DNA of 64,000 bases. It comes from Mugil cephalus. Taxonomy: Eukaryota; Chordata; Actinopteri; Mugiliformes; Mugilidae. How positions within the stretch are numbered: position 1 is the stretch's first letter; every line of letters begins with the position of its first letter. Shown here in pieces: positions 25,226 through 37,360 of the stretch. The position numbers and the translations under genes were made by a program. The DNA lies in assembly GCF_022458985.1 (NCBI RefSeq), contig NC_061782.1, forward strand, positions 15,359,172 through 15,423,171, in the 5' to 3' direction. The notes under the pieces were generated by a model that saw only the letters and a list, made by a program, of their open reading frames with translations, did no database searches and was not told the origin of the DNA.

Positions 25226-25300
25226 ATACACATACACATACATACATACATACATACATCGCCGGCACTGAACCAAAGCTGCACGGCGGTAGCCATAACA
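24482..25300. mobile_element. Probable solo LTR, 819 bp
   Basis: The segment starts TGTTATGACTA and ends TAGCCATAACA, imperfect inverted ends with the TG...CA termini of LTRs. It is flanked on both sides by ATGAC (24477-24481 and 25301-25305), a perfect 5-bp duplication as made by LTR-retrotransposon integrases. No internal reverse transcriptase or gag is present, so it would be a solo LTR left by recombination. AATAAA-like signals exist on both strands (complement of 24555-24560, and 24645 on plus), so orientation is unresolved. A (CA)n tract lies inside. A non-autonomous DNA element with 11-bp ends is the alternative. Confidence 0.6.
25144..25259. repeat. (CA)n plus (TACA)n compound microsatellite
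   Basis: An almost pure CA tract to 25220 runs into CATACA/TACA units to 25259. It lies inside the probable LTR and produces spurious cysteine/valine-rich open frames on the other strand. Confidence 0.95.
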
Positions 25301-25430
25301 ATGACACAGACAGACATCAAACACAAGGAGGCACGACAGACTGGAAATTAAGAAACTAGACAAAATAAAACCGGAATCTCAAAACATGATCACGAATAAA
25401 AGACAAAAACACAGAACCATGACACTGACG

Positions 25431-26205
25431 TCCAAACAGAGCATCAGAGTGGGGACGAAAGGGGATTTAAGTGACTTTGAACATGGTATGGTTGTTGATG
25501 CCAGATGAGAAACTGCTGATCTACTAGGATTTTGGTAGTCCGAAAAAGAGAAAATGTCCAGTGAGCAGCAGTGTGGACAAAAATGCTTTGTTGATGTCAG
25601 AGGTCAGAGGAGAATGGGCAGATTGGAAAAACGTTGCCTGGTCTGACAAGTCTCGATTTCAGCTGTGACATTCGGATGGCAGGGTCAGAATTTGGCGTGA
25701 ACGTCATGAAAGCATGGATCCATCCTGCCTTGTATCAATGGTTCAGACTGGTGGTGGTGGTGTAATGGTGTGGGGGATATTTTCTTGGCACACTTTGGGC
25801 CCCTTAGTACGAATTGAGCATCATTTAAATGCCACAGCCTACCTGAGCATTGTTGCTGACCATATCCATCCCTTTATGACCACAGTGGACCATCTTCTGA
25901 CGGCTACTTCCAGCAAGATAATGCACCATGTCACAAAGTTCATATCATCTCAAACTGGTTCCTTGAACATGACAATAAGTTCACTGTACTCCAATGGCCT
26001 CCACAGTCACCAGATCTCAATCCAATAGACCATCACCTTTGTGATGTGGTGGAACGAGAGATCCATATCATAGATTTGCAGTCGACAAATCTGCAGCAAC
26101 TGCATGACGCTATCATGTCAATATGGACCAATATCTCTAAGGAATGTTTCCAAAACCTTGTTGAAGGTATGCCACGAAGAATTAAGGCAGTTTTGAAGGC
26201 AAAAC
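25431..26205 (+). pseudogene. Tc1-like transposase relic with deletions
   Basis: Near-consensus blocks of an abundant fish Tc1/IS630-type transposase in order: 'gatttaagtgactttgaaca', 'gaaactgctgatctactagg', 'gtccgaaaaagagaaaatgt', 'cctggtctgacaagtctcga', 'atgaaagcatggatccatcc', 'gtggtgtaatggtgtggggg', 'gtcaccagatctcaatccaa' and 'ccacgaagaattaaggcagt'. Blocks expected between some of these are missing, for example after 25530 and after 25630, and the frame is interrupted, with separate open frames at 25714-26028 and 26046-26336. The copy ends abruptly at about 26205, where the fold-back structure begins. Inactive. Confidence 0.8.
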
Positions 26206-26621
26206 GCCTTCCTCTCATGACACCATTAGCTCAACCAGAATTATCTTCTGGTCTTTGGTTGACCACAGGACAGCCAGAAGGAGGAACTGAAGCCCACTTC
26301 CTACATCAGGGCTCAAAGAGTCCAACCTTTTACTAGCAGAAAGGCAGCACGAGAGCAGAAGAGATGCAAAAATAGGTCAAGTAGTCCAACCTTGAGGAGA
26401 ACAGTAACCTTTATCAAGGAAGGAGCTAAGCCCCCTTGAGCATAAGCCCATAGTCCAACCTGCTGCATTCTGCAAGCTCCTGGGAGATGAGCGCTGATGT
26501 AGGAAGGAGGCTGATGTAGGAAGGAGGCTTCAGTTCCTCCTTGTGGCTGGACATGGTGCTGTGGTTCACCAAAGACCAGAAGATAATTCTAGTTGAACTA
26601 ATGGTGCCATGAGAGGAAGGC
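26206..26621. repeat. Fold-back structure with about 105-bp inverted arms
   Basis: The left arm 26206-26309 and right arm 26511-26621 are reverse complements over essentially their whole length with a few mismatches and small gaps. Shared blocks include GCCTTCCTCTCATGA with its complement, and AAAGACCAGAAGATAATTCT. A 17-base unit (CTGATGTAGGAAGGAGG) is tandemly duplicated just before the right arm (26494-26510). The spacer of about 200 bases contains three copies of AGTCCAACCT (26318, 26381 and 26451, approximately). The structure abuts the broken 3' end of the Tc1 relic. Confidence 0.75.
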
Positions 26622-29600
26622 TGTGGAGAGGCCTATGGATGAACAGAGCAAGAAACGAGCAGCTCGCAGGAAGGCGAAGGTGGGGGAGAGCGCCTCGTGT
26701 TGGATCTAGAGTAACCGAAAGGAGGAAAGCTGGAGGCCAGGCGCACATGGGCAGTGAGCTGGCCACCACTGCCACCATCAGGTTCCATCAGGAGCAGGCA
26801 TTGATGTCTTTACTTATTAAGGTAACTGAGGATAGCTCCCAAATGTATGTCACAAGCAACAGAAGTCTCCATATTTCTACAATGACCCATGGATATTATG
26901 GAAGACGCAAGTCCAGATCATCCACCACAATACATGATTTTTTTTTATAAAGTTAACGAACTAGAGACCATTTTTACATATATCCATCATTTGCTTAAAC
27001 TGTAGTTATATGAAAAACAGGAGCCTACTGCATCACATGGGGAGTTCTGTACTCAAAAATGCATCATGCATGATTGCTGGAATGAATCCTCGCTTAAATG
27101 AAGCTGTCATTTTTCTTACATTGCCAGTTAATGGATCTTGCCTTTGGGGAAATTCCATTCACTGTATGTGTAAGAGGGTTCCTCTCTTATCTGAGCAATT
27201 ATTCTGCCATTTCTGCTGCTGGCTGCCTTTGTAACATGACAGTAGATCACTAGTGTTGTTTAACCATGCTGGTCTGTTTAATAGCTTAAAGTTCTTGAAT
27301 ATATTGAATTGGGTGGGTTATCAGTCTGAACTGTCATAATGACAAATGGTCAGTACACCGAATGCTATTAATAAGTGACATTTTGCTGACATAGTCTGAG
27401 TAACATGAGAAGATGATGAAAGATGAGCTTTTTTGTGTAGGGAGCTTTGAAGTACTCTGTCTGGACAGACGTCTGAAGCCCCAACAGCAGGGTACAGATT
27501 AAATTTAAGAGCTCACATTATTTGAAAGCAGACCCACACTCTACTTGTGGAGTTGCCAGTTGAAGGTGAGATAAACTTTGTTCCACGCTGGACAGAAAAA
27601 GGCTTTCAAAATTAGAAGCAATTCGGGGGTGAGTGAGAAGCCACCTGATGTTTCTGACGCTGGGCTAATATAAGTGCAGTGAAAAAAGCATTGTTACACT
27701 CAAATAACTTTTCATTTTACATTTCACTCAGAGCAATAGAAAAGTGGTCTGCAGTGCTTCCTCCAGTTTCGCTTGTTAGCAGTTGGAAAACATCAAAATG
27801 GTGTAGTACCATCCCCTGGTATCACATTAGTATTTTGAAAAGCATGGCTGGTAATTGTGCTCGGTCTCAGTAGGGTGAAACTCCATTATGTTGCTTTCAG
27901 CTGTGTGATCAGTCATTTGGTGTAGTACCCGTGGTGTTGCCATTGCAATATCTTTCTGCCTCTTATATCGAACAACTATGGTATGAGTATCATTTTTATT
28001 GAGTTATACAGCAAATGCTACCTGTTAAAAAGGGTCACGTTAGTGCCATTCAGTTGGTTTCCTAATGGTGCTACATGTTTAATTAAACGTTACTGATCTG
28101 CTTTTTATTCACACTCTGATTTCTGTTGCAACAATATCTATTTCTCTGTCTATCTATATATAGCATATATAGTTTTGTCTCACTGTGTTTTCCTTCAGAG
28201 GAGGAACACACACGATATCGATGCAGTCTTGAACTAACCACATATATGGTTTGTTCGTTCACTCAGTGCACAACCTCCCAATCGATGCCAGATGCAGAAA
28301 GTATGTGCTGCTTGAGAGTGGCACGTTTCTTTTCTTCCTCCGTGGTGACTGAAAGAGCTACTGTGTCTTATCGTTGTGCTGTGCTTGAATCTGACAGTGA
28401 GAGATTTATTGAATTATTTGCATTTTCCAACCAGCTTAGCAGGCTGTAGACATGTCTGTTTGTGTCTTCCCGGTCCTGCTCTTCACTACATCTAACACCT
28501 CAAATCTCTGTGTTACAAGTCCTTTTAATGTGCACAGTGTCTGCGCAGCAAACGCGTATCTAAAGACATACAAAGCCTCCTGCTTGTCAAACAGGACCGC
28601 TCAGATTATAAATTTTAATCTTCTGGCTGTTATTTTCAGATTAATCTGGGCTGTCTGTTTGTGGATAAAACAAGGGAATGGTTAATTTGTACTAATTTTC
28701 ATATTTCCATGTCATATTTTGACTGATGTGAACATACTTTTGCTACTCAACACAGTTCATGTGTGTCCTTTACTGAATAGTAAATGAAGTTTAGAGGCTG
28801 ACACACATACATACATAATTAAGTATCAAGCTTTTAGACTATAAATGGGTTTTGAAATACTGGGTATTTAGATCTCACATCACGGATTTATAAAATTGGT
28901 AAAGCAGTGTGATTATTCAAATGTACTCTTCACCATGTTTTTTATAATTAGAGTAAATTGACCATAGCCATTGAATGAAATACCGCGCTTTGCTGCGACT
29001 CACCTCAGCAGTCCTAGGCTGATATATAGTGCCCTCATGTGTTCAGATCTTAAAACACCCATAAGAAAGCAGACACAATAATGCACAGGTTTAGTGCTTT
29101 TAAACCCAGCAAATAATAAATTAAACCGAAAAGGTTGCAGTTGAAGCCAGATAAAACTTGTGCACACCTTTTTTTTTTTTTTTTTTTTTTACAAAAATTA
29201 GGAAAACATACAGAGCTCAACAGGCTGTCCGGTGCAAACATCCTCCACACAATCAAACTTGGTGTAGAACCCAATGTGTCCTTTTAAGTGATGGCTTCCA
29301 CAATGGGGAGTCATGGGTAGATGTGTACTCTGATTTACTGTACTGTCCAATATGTTACCTTACCCTCCTACAGGTCTGGAGAATGAAAGCGACCCATTTT
29401 AAATCAATCTCATTTTTGGACTTTCCTCATTTCCCCATTTTTTGTCTGCTGAGAGCCAAATTAGCACTGGTTTAGAGTAAATCTGAAATCGACTTTGGTC
29501 TTGTGTTCATAGTTTTGGTTGTTGTTCCCTTCATTTACAGCAAGACCCTGCTCACCAAAGTAACTGGTGCCATATCACATGGCAAATAATAAGTGGGCAA

Positions 29601-30887
29601 TCAGACAGGCTGGAAACCATTTTAGGGCTCTCTCATTTTGATAAATTAACAGAATGAGTACCATTATTCTTTAGCAATGTTTTCAGTTTCATACTGCCTA
29701 CTGCTGGCGGCTAGGCTAGTTAGCTGGTGTCTTCTCATGTTTTACTTCCGATCTTGGCAGAGGGGAGAGGTGTTGGTTGAAGTTTAGTTGCATGGCCCAT
29801 CACTTCTTACCTGCTGCTGTTGGCTAGGCTAGTTAGCTGGTGTCTTCTTGGTGGTTGCTAGTTGGTAGCTGACTGCTAGCCTGCTGGTCGGTTTGTCAGT
29901 TGGCCTACAGTAGGCTTCTAAATTAGTTTTGCCTCAGATGATGGCACAAGGGATTGTAACATCTTATCCTGTGTATTAATGAATGCAGCTAAGTTTGACT
30001 CACTTGAGAATATGTGTGACTGTCTGAGTTGATCTAGAATAGTTTCTTTTTTAATTTTTCTTTTTTTTTTTTTTTAGTAAACAGAATACCAACTAATTGA
30101 AGATATGGAAACTGTGATGCCAGCATTTGTAATAAACCTGAGGTTACCCGCACATTGCTGATGACTCAGTTTGCATTATTATAACTAAAGTTCAGTCATC
30201 CTGTAACTGAAGCCAGTCACAGTTGTCACTGATAAACTTTCTCAAAGAAGCAGCCCAGGGGCCTGTCACTTGCAAAGTGACACTGTGTGTTTCAGAGTCA
30301 GTTCACACTGGGGAACTAAGGGCGCTGGTGTGATAGCTCTAGCTATCTGAAACGTTTGACAGACAGGAGAGTGAGGAGGAAATCAGAGAAACCACAGCCT
30401 AGTGAATAACAAACTGACAACTAAAAAAAAAATTCCCTTTCCTTGTAATGGCCCTTCTCCACCTCATTGCATTTTAGATAACGCTGCGAGAACTGTTTAT
30501 GGTTTGTGGCTTTATATAAGGCTTACTGCTCACTCTTCTACACTGAAGCACATTTATAGACATATATGAAACTAAAATGTTCTCACTTCACAATATGTCG
30601 AGTCTATTATTACTTTGCATTTACTTAATAATAAGGGAAACCTCATTTTGTTAAATCTAAACAATATAACTTTAATTAATTTGTATTAGTCACATGGTGC
30701 AAATACACTTTATCAGTAGTTTGAAAGTACAGATGAGTGAGGCCTGCCGTTAACTCAAGTATGAATTAAAACAGCACAAATCGTAATTCAGTTATGCTTA
30801 GCTGTAATTAAACATCTATAAAAGTTTTACATTCAGGAAGTTCAGCTGCGGCTGACAGAAATTCCCCTTGCTGCTCTACCATTCTTT
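26622..30887. other. Gene-free stretch downstream of plek
   Basis: No supported gene. I note a 27-base exact repeat at 29709-29735 and 29822-29848, T-runs at 29168-29190, and scattered short open frames with no recognisable domain. The end near 30.8 kb should hold the plek 3'UTR; I did not find a canonical poly(A) signal there close to the stop. Confidence 0.5.
29697..29848. repeat. Spaced direct repeat
   Basis: Units at 29697-29735 and 29810-29848, offset by 113 bases, share a 27-base identical core beginning GGCTAGGCTAGTTAGCTGGT. The sequence between them does not repeat clearly. Confidence 0.8.
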
Positions 30888-33800
30888 TTACTTCCCACTT
30901 TTTGACACCGTCTGTATTGCTTTGATCCACTCCTTCCTTTCTTCGCCGGTAGCAGCTTGGAAGAAGTAGTGGATCTCATCTGAGGTGATGATCTCAAAGA
31001 GGTTCCCATCAACGTCGTATTTTTTAGCTGAAACGGGAGAAAAAGGGAAGGGAAAGCAGTCAAAAAGGGGCGGCTTGCAGTCAAACTGCTCGCAGTAAAC
31101 GGCCTGTTATATATTTCTTGATCACAGTTTCCCACGCAGCGGAAGCAACATGTGCATCCTGTGGCAACAGTCTCACCCACCATCGGGCACAAACTCCACA
31201 GCTGTGACCACAGCCCCACGTAGATGGATCGAGCCCAGGGGATCATCACCCTGACGAGACAATAGAGGATATGGAAGTAGTCAGTTGTCTGTTTATTTTG
31301 AGTAAGTTTGTAGACATCTGTATAAGGCATGCATTTACCTTTGTAGGATCGTAGTAATGCATGTAAGCAGGGTCATCTCTCAGTATGAACTTTCGCACCT
31401 TCCAGTTTTTTCTCCGATGACCCTGTGACAAAAATACAGTGTGGTTTATCAGATTTGGTAAAAATAAACAACAAACTTAAAGATCAACTTTAAGTGAAAG
31501 TGACAACAAGGTTTATATAAGGCTCCATCTTTGTGTGTGATGTTTTTCAGAAGGACAACACGTCATGTCTTTTTCACACCTTGTGCCTTGATGAATGTGT
31601 CACACAAACACCTCACAAACACTTCACCTGCTTGAGCAAACATCCTTGTTTGATGATGTTTCCTCTGAATTCTTCCTTGACCAGCACATCTTCATCACTG
31701 GAGTAGCCTTCGCAGAAGAACCCACTGTCTGCCTGCAGTCACAGCCATGCACACAAATTTATCAAACAAAATATAGATGTATGCAACATTTACAACAAAT
31801 ATACAACTCTCTGCTGAACTTACAAAGTAGTAAAGAGCTTTTGTGTCATCTAAGAAAGCTGTTTGCTCCGCACTCTCCGCGCTCTCCTTTGACAGGTCAC
31901 CTGCAGGCTGAAGAAAACCCTCAGTCAGGAGCCCTGTTGCTAACATGAGGGCCTCAGGCCTGTTTCTCACATTCTCCTTCGAAACAAGCCACTCCACCAC
32001 TGTTGCACCTGCACAAAAATAGGGAAACCGTGAAAATTGATGCGAAGGCCGCAAGATTAAAAAAGAAAAATTAATCTTCTACATCTGTGGCATCAAAAAA
32101 AAACCCCAAGACTGAAGTACCGGTGAAGCAGTGGTTGAAGACTCGATTATTCTGCTCCAGTTTTAACTCTTTCACTCCTTCATCCTGGTCTTTCATCCGT
32201 GTGTACAGCTGACTGAGGAGATATGATATAAACAAGGCCGTTAGTTCTGCCTTTCTATCACTAGCCACAAGCACTTGTCCAGACTCATGCTAGTTAATCT
32301 TCTGTAACTGCAAGGCTGTCAGAACTAGTATGCACAGAGCTGTACCTTTGCGAAAAGTCAAAGGATAAGGATCATTTCTAAAATAACTGAATGCAAATTG
32401 TATATTTCTGCAGCTCTGTGAGACGCGGGAGTTAGCGAGACCATAGGTTTTCCACTGATTGCGGTCAAGCTGGGTGGACTGAAATGAATCAATTTATTAG
32501 TCTCAAGAAGAAGACAATTTTTCTGTACTCACGCAAGGTTGACTGTGTCAGGCAGGCGAATGGAGCGTCTTGTGGACTTTCTGGCGAACCTTTTCCCGCC
32601 CTGTAGGCAGGTAATGACTCTCTTGATGTCCTTAACCCAAAACTCTCTCTCCTCCATGTGTGAGGCTTGGAAGAAGTGATCCTGCTTCTTCTCTGTGGTG
32701 ATCTTGAAAACCAGCTTAATAAAAAAAATAAAAATGTATTCTGTCAATTAATCAGTATATTGATTCATAACTGTAACCATTACTTGTAACCATGAACTAG
32801 ATGCTCTGTCAAAACATCATTCTCCTTCCGGACTGACTTTATAATCCATGGGTATACTCAACACGTTCTTACCATCCTCTTGCTAAAGTCCTGACAGGGG
32901 CTGGTGAGTGTGGCTCCTTTTAACGGGATCATTCCTTTTGGAGAACTGTCTGTTTTCTTTTTGTAGAATTCCATCCCATCTTCAGACAGCACCACCCACA
33001 CTGCCCTCCAGGAGTTTAGCACTGTACCCTGAAGATCAATAGGACGAGATGAGAACTGCAGGCAGCACTGAGCAATAGTTTAAATATTCTTGTCATCACT
33101 GAAGGTACTTGTGTCTTGGTGTGCTATCATTTTCTCTCTAATAACCATAGTAGTACCCTACAACACAGGTTCAATCTTGACTTCACTTAAATCTGTAGTG
33201 GAGAGAGAGCATTCTTCTTTTTTTTTTTTGTTTCACATTCAGACATTCTCAGGAGAAAGTGAAGTGAAAATTACAAAATGGGCTTAAAATGGAAAGCTGC
33301 TGCTATCAGATTAAGCTTGAGAATGCGGAAATGAATCTACAGTTTTGGTAACATGCGTCAGGAGGAGGAATCATTGACTTTGGCTTTCTTGGGCAATGAC
33401 CTTGGTTTTCTAAAATGCTACTTCATTTGGCTTGTTTTTTACCGGACTGTTATCCTTTCAAACTTGCATGGCACTCTGCGCCGTTGGAAGCCTTTGTCTC
33501 TCTCTGAATGCAGAAGAGTGGATGTGCTCAACATATTCTCAACAAAACCACCAAACTTTATAAGTGTAAGAATACCACAGCTTTAAGTGACACTTTATAC
33601 TCAGCAGTCACGTGGAAAAAGTAAGCACATCCCTATCTATCATATCCTCAGGTTCAAGTTATCCAGTGGCAAAAATCTTAAGAGCTGTCTAAGTCCCATG
33701 AATCTGGCAAGTGGTTTATTTGAAATGAATTATTATAATGTAAAGAAAGACATCTACAAGTGGTATAGATTTAAAATGCCAGTTTGCCCAGGACTGTCAC

Positions 33801-35569
33801 TTGGGGCGGCCAGAGCAGGAAAAAAAAAAAAAGAAAGAAATTCTGCATTTGAAAATAATGTCATGCAATTACCAAAGGTCATTCCTGTTAAAGAGCATTG
33901 CTCACCGAGGCTTAGGGTGTGCTTTCTATAACCATTGCACCGCACCCGTTGTGTTGTTTAACTTCATCTGAACTTTCAACTTTTACCTTCTTGAATGAAG
34001 CACAAAATGTCCACATAATGTACTTTTACGTTTGTGTTACTTAATATGACAAGGAAATGAACCAGAGATCAATTAATTTATGCAATAGAGATTTTGAAAT
34101 ACAGTTAATTCTTCACATTCTCATAAAAACTCCACCGGACTCACTATTTGAACAGTCACTAACACAGACCACAGTATCCGCAATACACAGCGCGTGTATA
34201 ACCTCTATGATTTAGAAAGTAATTTCCATGTACTTGCATTTATATGTAATATTACTGAGTTCTGCGCCTATGACACTGTTTTTTTCTTGTCTTATAAAAA
34301 AGCCAAAAACTAACAGCCAGAAGTGGTGGTCAGGACCCCGTATCCCGTTGCTCATGTGGCATATAGTTTCGTTTTTACTAAGTGCAAGTAGGGGTGTGTG
34401 GGCAACAAGTTGTTGCGCATGACGGATCATGGAAACAACAGGGTGACACACTGATATGATGAATAATCTACATAGTTTAGAGGTTTGTCTGTGCAGATCA
34501 TACCGGCTTTTAATAAGAAAATGATGCAATACCATTATGGTAATCTGCAGGCATGAAACAAACAGCTGAAAGTTACTTGGCTCACATCCACCTTTCATTA
34601 TGCGTGTGGGTTTTTTGTTTAGTTTTTTGTTTTTTACCCATGTTTTACCTTGAGTGTCATATTTAACATTAACAAACCCCTTTTTCAACTGAATCCAAGG
34701 TTATGCTGCTCAGACAGTACGGACGGTGACATTCTTTTTCTGTGATGCATCAATCGTCTTTAAAGAAAAGAAAACTTAATTATTAAGTAATAATTTAGTT
34801 ATTGTGACATCCACACTGAGTTAAAATGTACACGTGTAACAATAAAGACAAACAACGCGATAAGGAATAATGGGTGACACTCAATTCACACTAAATAAAA
34901 GGAAGAAAACTGATCACATGAAAGGAGTTTCTTAAACTTCTCCAACACGTCTTTGTCGTAGAAAGTGTGCAGAAACAAAAAGTCACACTCTATCTAAAAA
35001 AAGAGAATGTGTGATGTGAATACATACATAGCAGCAACTTTCTCACTAGCAGATAAATTGTTTTCACGCTGGTAGCGGCTGGTGACCTTTCGGTTGTACC
35101 TGCGTCGTGTAGCCTATGTAGGACAGGAACATGTCCAGTCTTCTCACTGGAGTTAACTGTATATTGATCTTCGGGTATCGTATCGTTTTTTTGTTTGTCT
35201 GCAAAAAACTCTGTAAAGCAGCTACACATTTCTTGTTTTACTGTGGACTCTGAACAGAAGTAGGAAGTTTCTGTTGCAACGCTGCAACAGAAGTGGGTGC
35301 TCTTTATGTTACAACTTTCGAGTGGCCTGAACATAGTGTGTGTTCCTCTTAATACTGGTCTGATGTCGCACATTTTCAGTTCATTTTAAGTTCATTTTAA
35401 GTTTTAAGTCTTATGTCTTGATTAGAAATGTCTCAAATATTTTTTGCAGTTTTTTTAATACATATATATAATATTCATTCCATCTACATAAAGTGATACC
35501 TGGAGGTATTTAGTATTTTATTCTTACCTTTTTGACCAGGTATCCCTCTCTGATCTCTTCTGGCTCCAT
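30888..35569 (-). CDS. plek: Pleckstrin (PLEK), complete, nine coding exons
   Basis: Pleckstrin is the main PKC substrate of platelets and leukocytes; it binds phosphoinositides at membranes and affects actin and secretion. Coding exons (minus strand): 35569-35528, 33028-32873, 32714-32533, 32212-32121, 32008-31824, 31732-31628, 31422-31339, 31250-31181, 31027-30888. All introns are GT-AG and phases join cleanly, totalling 1056 nt and 351 aa (human 350). The order is an N-terminal PH domain (MEPEEIREGYLVKK to about residue 100), the PKC-target loop KFARKSTRRSIRLP, a DEP domain (NHCFTG...VEWLVSKENVRNRPEAL), a linker with an acidic SSDEDV segment, and a C-terminal PH domain (KQGCLLKQGHRRKNWKVRKFIL to EWIKAIQTVSKSGK). 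The ATG at 35569 gives the family's exact N-terminus. It converges with prokr1. Confidence 0.95.
33029..35527 (-). other. plek: plek intron 1
   Basis: The longest plek intron (2.5 kb) between the exon encoding the first 14 residues and the rest of the first PH domain. No repeat or gene was recognised. The 158-residue minus-strand open frame at 34212-34688 has no recognisable domain and is probably chance. Confidence 0.7.
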
Positions 35570-35730
35570 TTCTTCGCTGCACTCCGCTGCCGATGACTGC
35601 AGATTATCACTGTGAAGTAAGTGTCAAAACCTTTTCCTCATCAAGTGCAGCTACTCTGTCTGTGTCGCTCTCTCACTTGTTTAAAACCACGAACGCGAAC
35701 ACAGGCACTTAAGCAGGAAGTTGTGTTATT
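35570..35730 (-). promoter_or_regulatory. plek: plek 5'UTR and candidate Ets-type promoter site
   Basis: Upstream of the plek ATG on the minus strand. The sequence CAGGAAGT at 35714-35721 (plus strand) is a good Ets/PU.1-type core about 150 bases before the ATG, fitting a gene of blood cells. A possible acceptor, TTACTTCACAG, just upstream of the ATG suggests the 5'UTR may itself be spliced. Both points rest on short motifs. Confidence 0.25.
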
Positions 35731-37360
35731 GGGTGTGTGACTTCTCTGACTGGTCAACCGGCTTCCTTCACTCTGAGTTATTATTAGTCACAGCTCCTGT
35801 TCGTCAGATAGTATGGCACAGTGTGAAAGACGGTTAAAGTTTATACATAAAAAAAATACACACATTATGTATATATATGTAAATGCATTTATGTACTGGA
35901 ACAAGATACTTTTGCTGTTCCTGTCTATGTTTCAGTGTGTGTAACAAATTTAGCCGTAGCTGTAAATGGCTTCTGATTTAACCACCACCATCAAGTATAA
36001 ATCAAACTTATTGTTCTGCTGCGCTTTTCTTTACTATCATATTTCCTTTTATAGTTTTTTTTATTATTTATTTTACTACTTATATTTACTCTACTTCCAC
36101 ATGTTGCTTTGGTAATTTTATATCTTACATGACATCTTAAATTGCTTCTGCGTATCGGGCAAAAACTATCTTCATTTGCGGTCAATACAATCTGTGTATC
36201 TGCTGTCACGCCTCAGTGAAGTTTATGAGTGTTTGGGTGGATCTTTAGTTCTTGTAGTTTTCTTTCATAGGATTTTGCCTAAGGTTTGACATTTTGTGTG
36301 ATGGCTTGATTCCTTTGTGTTGTTCTGTAAGGTCTAAGCTTAAGGTCTAAGGTAAGCTTAAGCACCTACCACAAATAGCCCAGTGTCAGAGTGCATCTTG
36401 ACCCACTGTGTGCATTTAAAATATGAATAACTAACCATTTGCTGTGAGTCAGTCTGTGGTTCAAACTATTTGTGGGATACAAAGGTTCCTCTTTTCCGAA
36501 TTGCTCAATGTTTCTAGTACACTGTGGTTTTAGCGGACTACACATTCAGGTTTATTTAAAAACTCTTTCAAAATATATATAAAAAGGGACAGAAACCAGC
36601 AGTTCTCAGAAATGGAGCCAGCCATAGCGAATATTGGAATACTAATACTACACGTATTATGTTTTTATTCACCATGACACGCCATTGGTTACAACTTATG
36701 TCACTGAAACTTAGTGACTCCTTATCAGAAAATGTGTCATGTGCTTTAACAAGCTGTAGACATTTCATTCCATTAAAGGAAGCATTGCCATCTGTTACGT
36801 CAGCTCCTTCCATTATCAGCTCCATGTGTGGAATCACTCTAGATGCAGCAATGACGTGTTGAAAAAGGGGAACATGTTTAAATTATTTTCAGATTCCTCA
36901 TAAGGAGTCACAGCATACTTTTTATTTTATGTGAGACGTGTTTAAACACAACAAGATTCTTCACCGTATTTACCTACACGTAGCAGCCTGTGTGCACATA
37001 AAAACGGTTAATATATCCATACAGTGACACGCTTCAGTACTATATCTGAGCAGTGTAATGTGTTAGACTTGTGAGGCCAGTGGTGTTTCTGCATGCTGTG
37101 GTGGTCTATAATGTTGTTTCGCGGTGACATGGCTTCAAATCCAAGTGACAGGAAGGAGACTCGCTAACAACATCAGTCACAAGGCTCTATTTTTGTGATG
37201 TTGTTATGGCACCTCTAGAGGGCATAATAACTACATTTTGAACAAAATAAGCCGAGCGAAACCAGGGAGAATCAGTGGACTGCGGTTAGGGGTTACCATA
37301 GAAATAAAAAGAGGGTGAGAAAGGCAAAAAAAACAACAACAACAACAAAAACCCTGTTGT

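Larger units (their letters stand above)
24126..25430. repeat. Interspersed repeat split by the solo LTR
   Basis: AC-rich sequence with phrases such as 'gggctataaatacacacagg', 'acaggtgagacaaatcaggg' and 'aagaaacttaacaaaataaa', resembling a common fish repeat. It is interrupted at 24482-25300 by a separate element. The right remnant (25306-25430) contains a second, diverged copy of the 24431-24480 segment (GAAATTAAGAAACTAGACAA versus GAAATCAAGAAACTTAACAA), so a short tandem duplication lies across the insertion. Boundaries are approximate. Confidence 0.45.

Noticed and set aside
24959..25363. Cysteine/valine-rich open frames on the minus strand
   Set aside because: They are translations of the (CA)n/(TACA)n microsatellite, not proteins.
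30842..31330. 162-residue minus-strand open frame spanning the last plek exons and an intron
   Set aside because: It is in the wrong frame relative to pleckstrin and reads through splice sites.
34212..34688. 158-residue minus-strand open frame within plek intron 1
   Set aside because: No recognisable domain, odd composition, and it lies inside an intron whose flanking exons splice cleanly without it.
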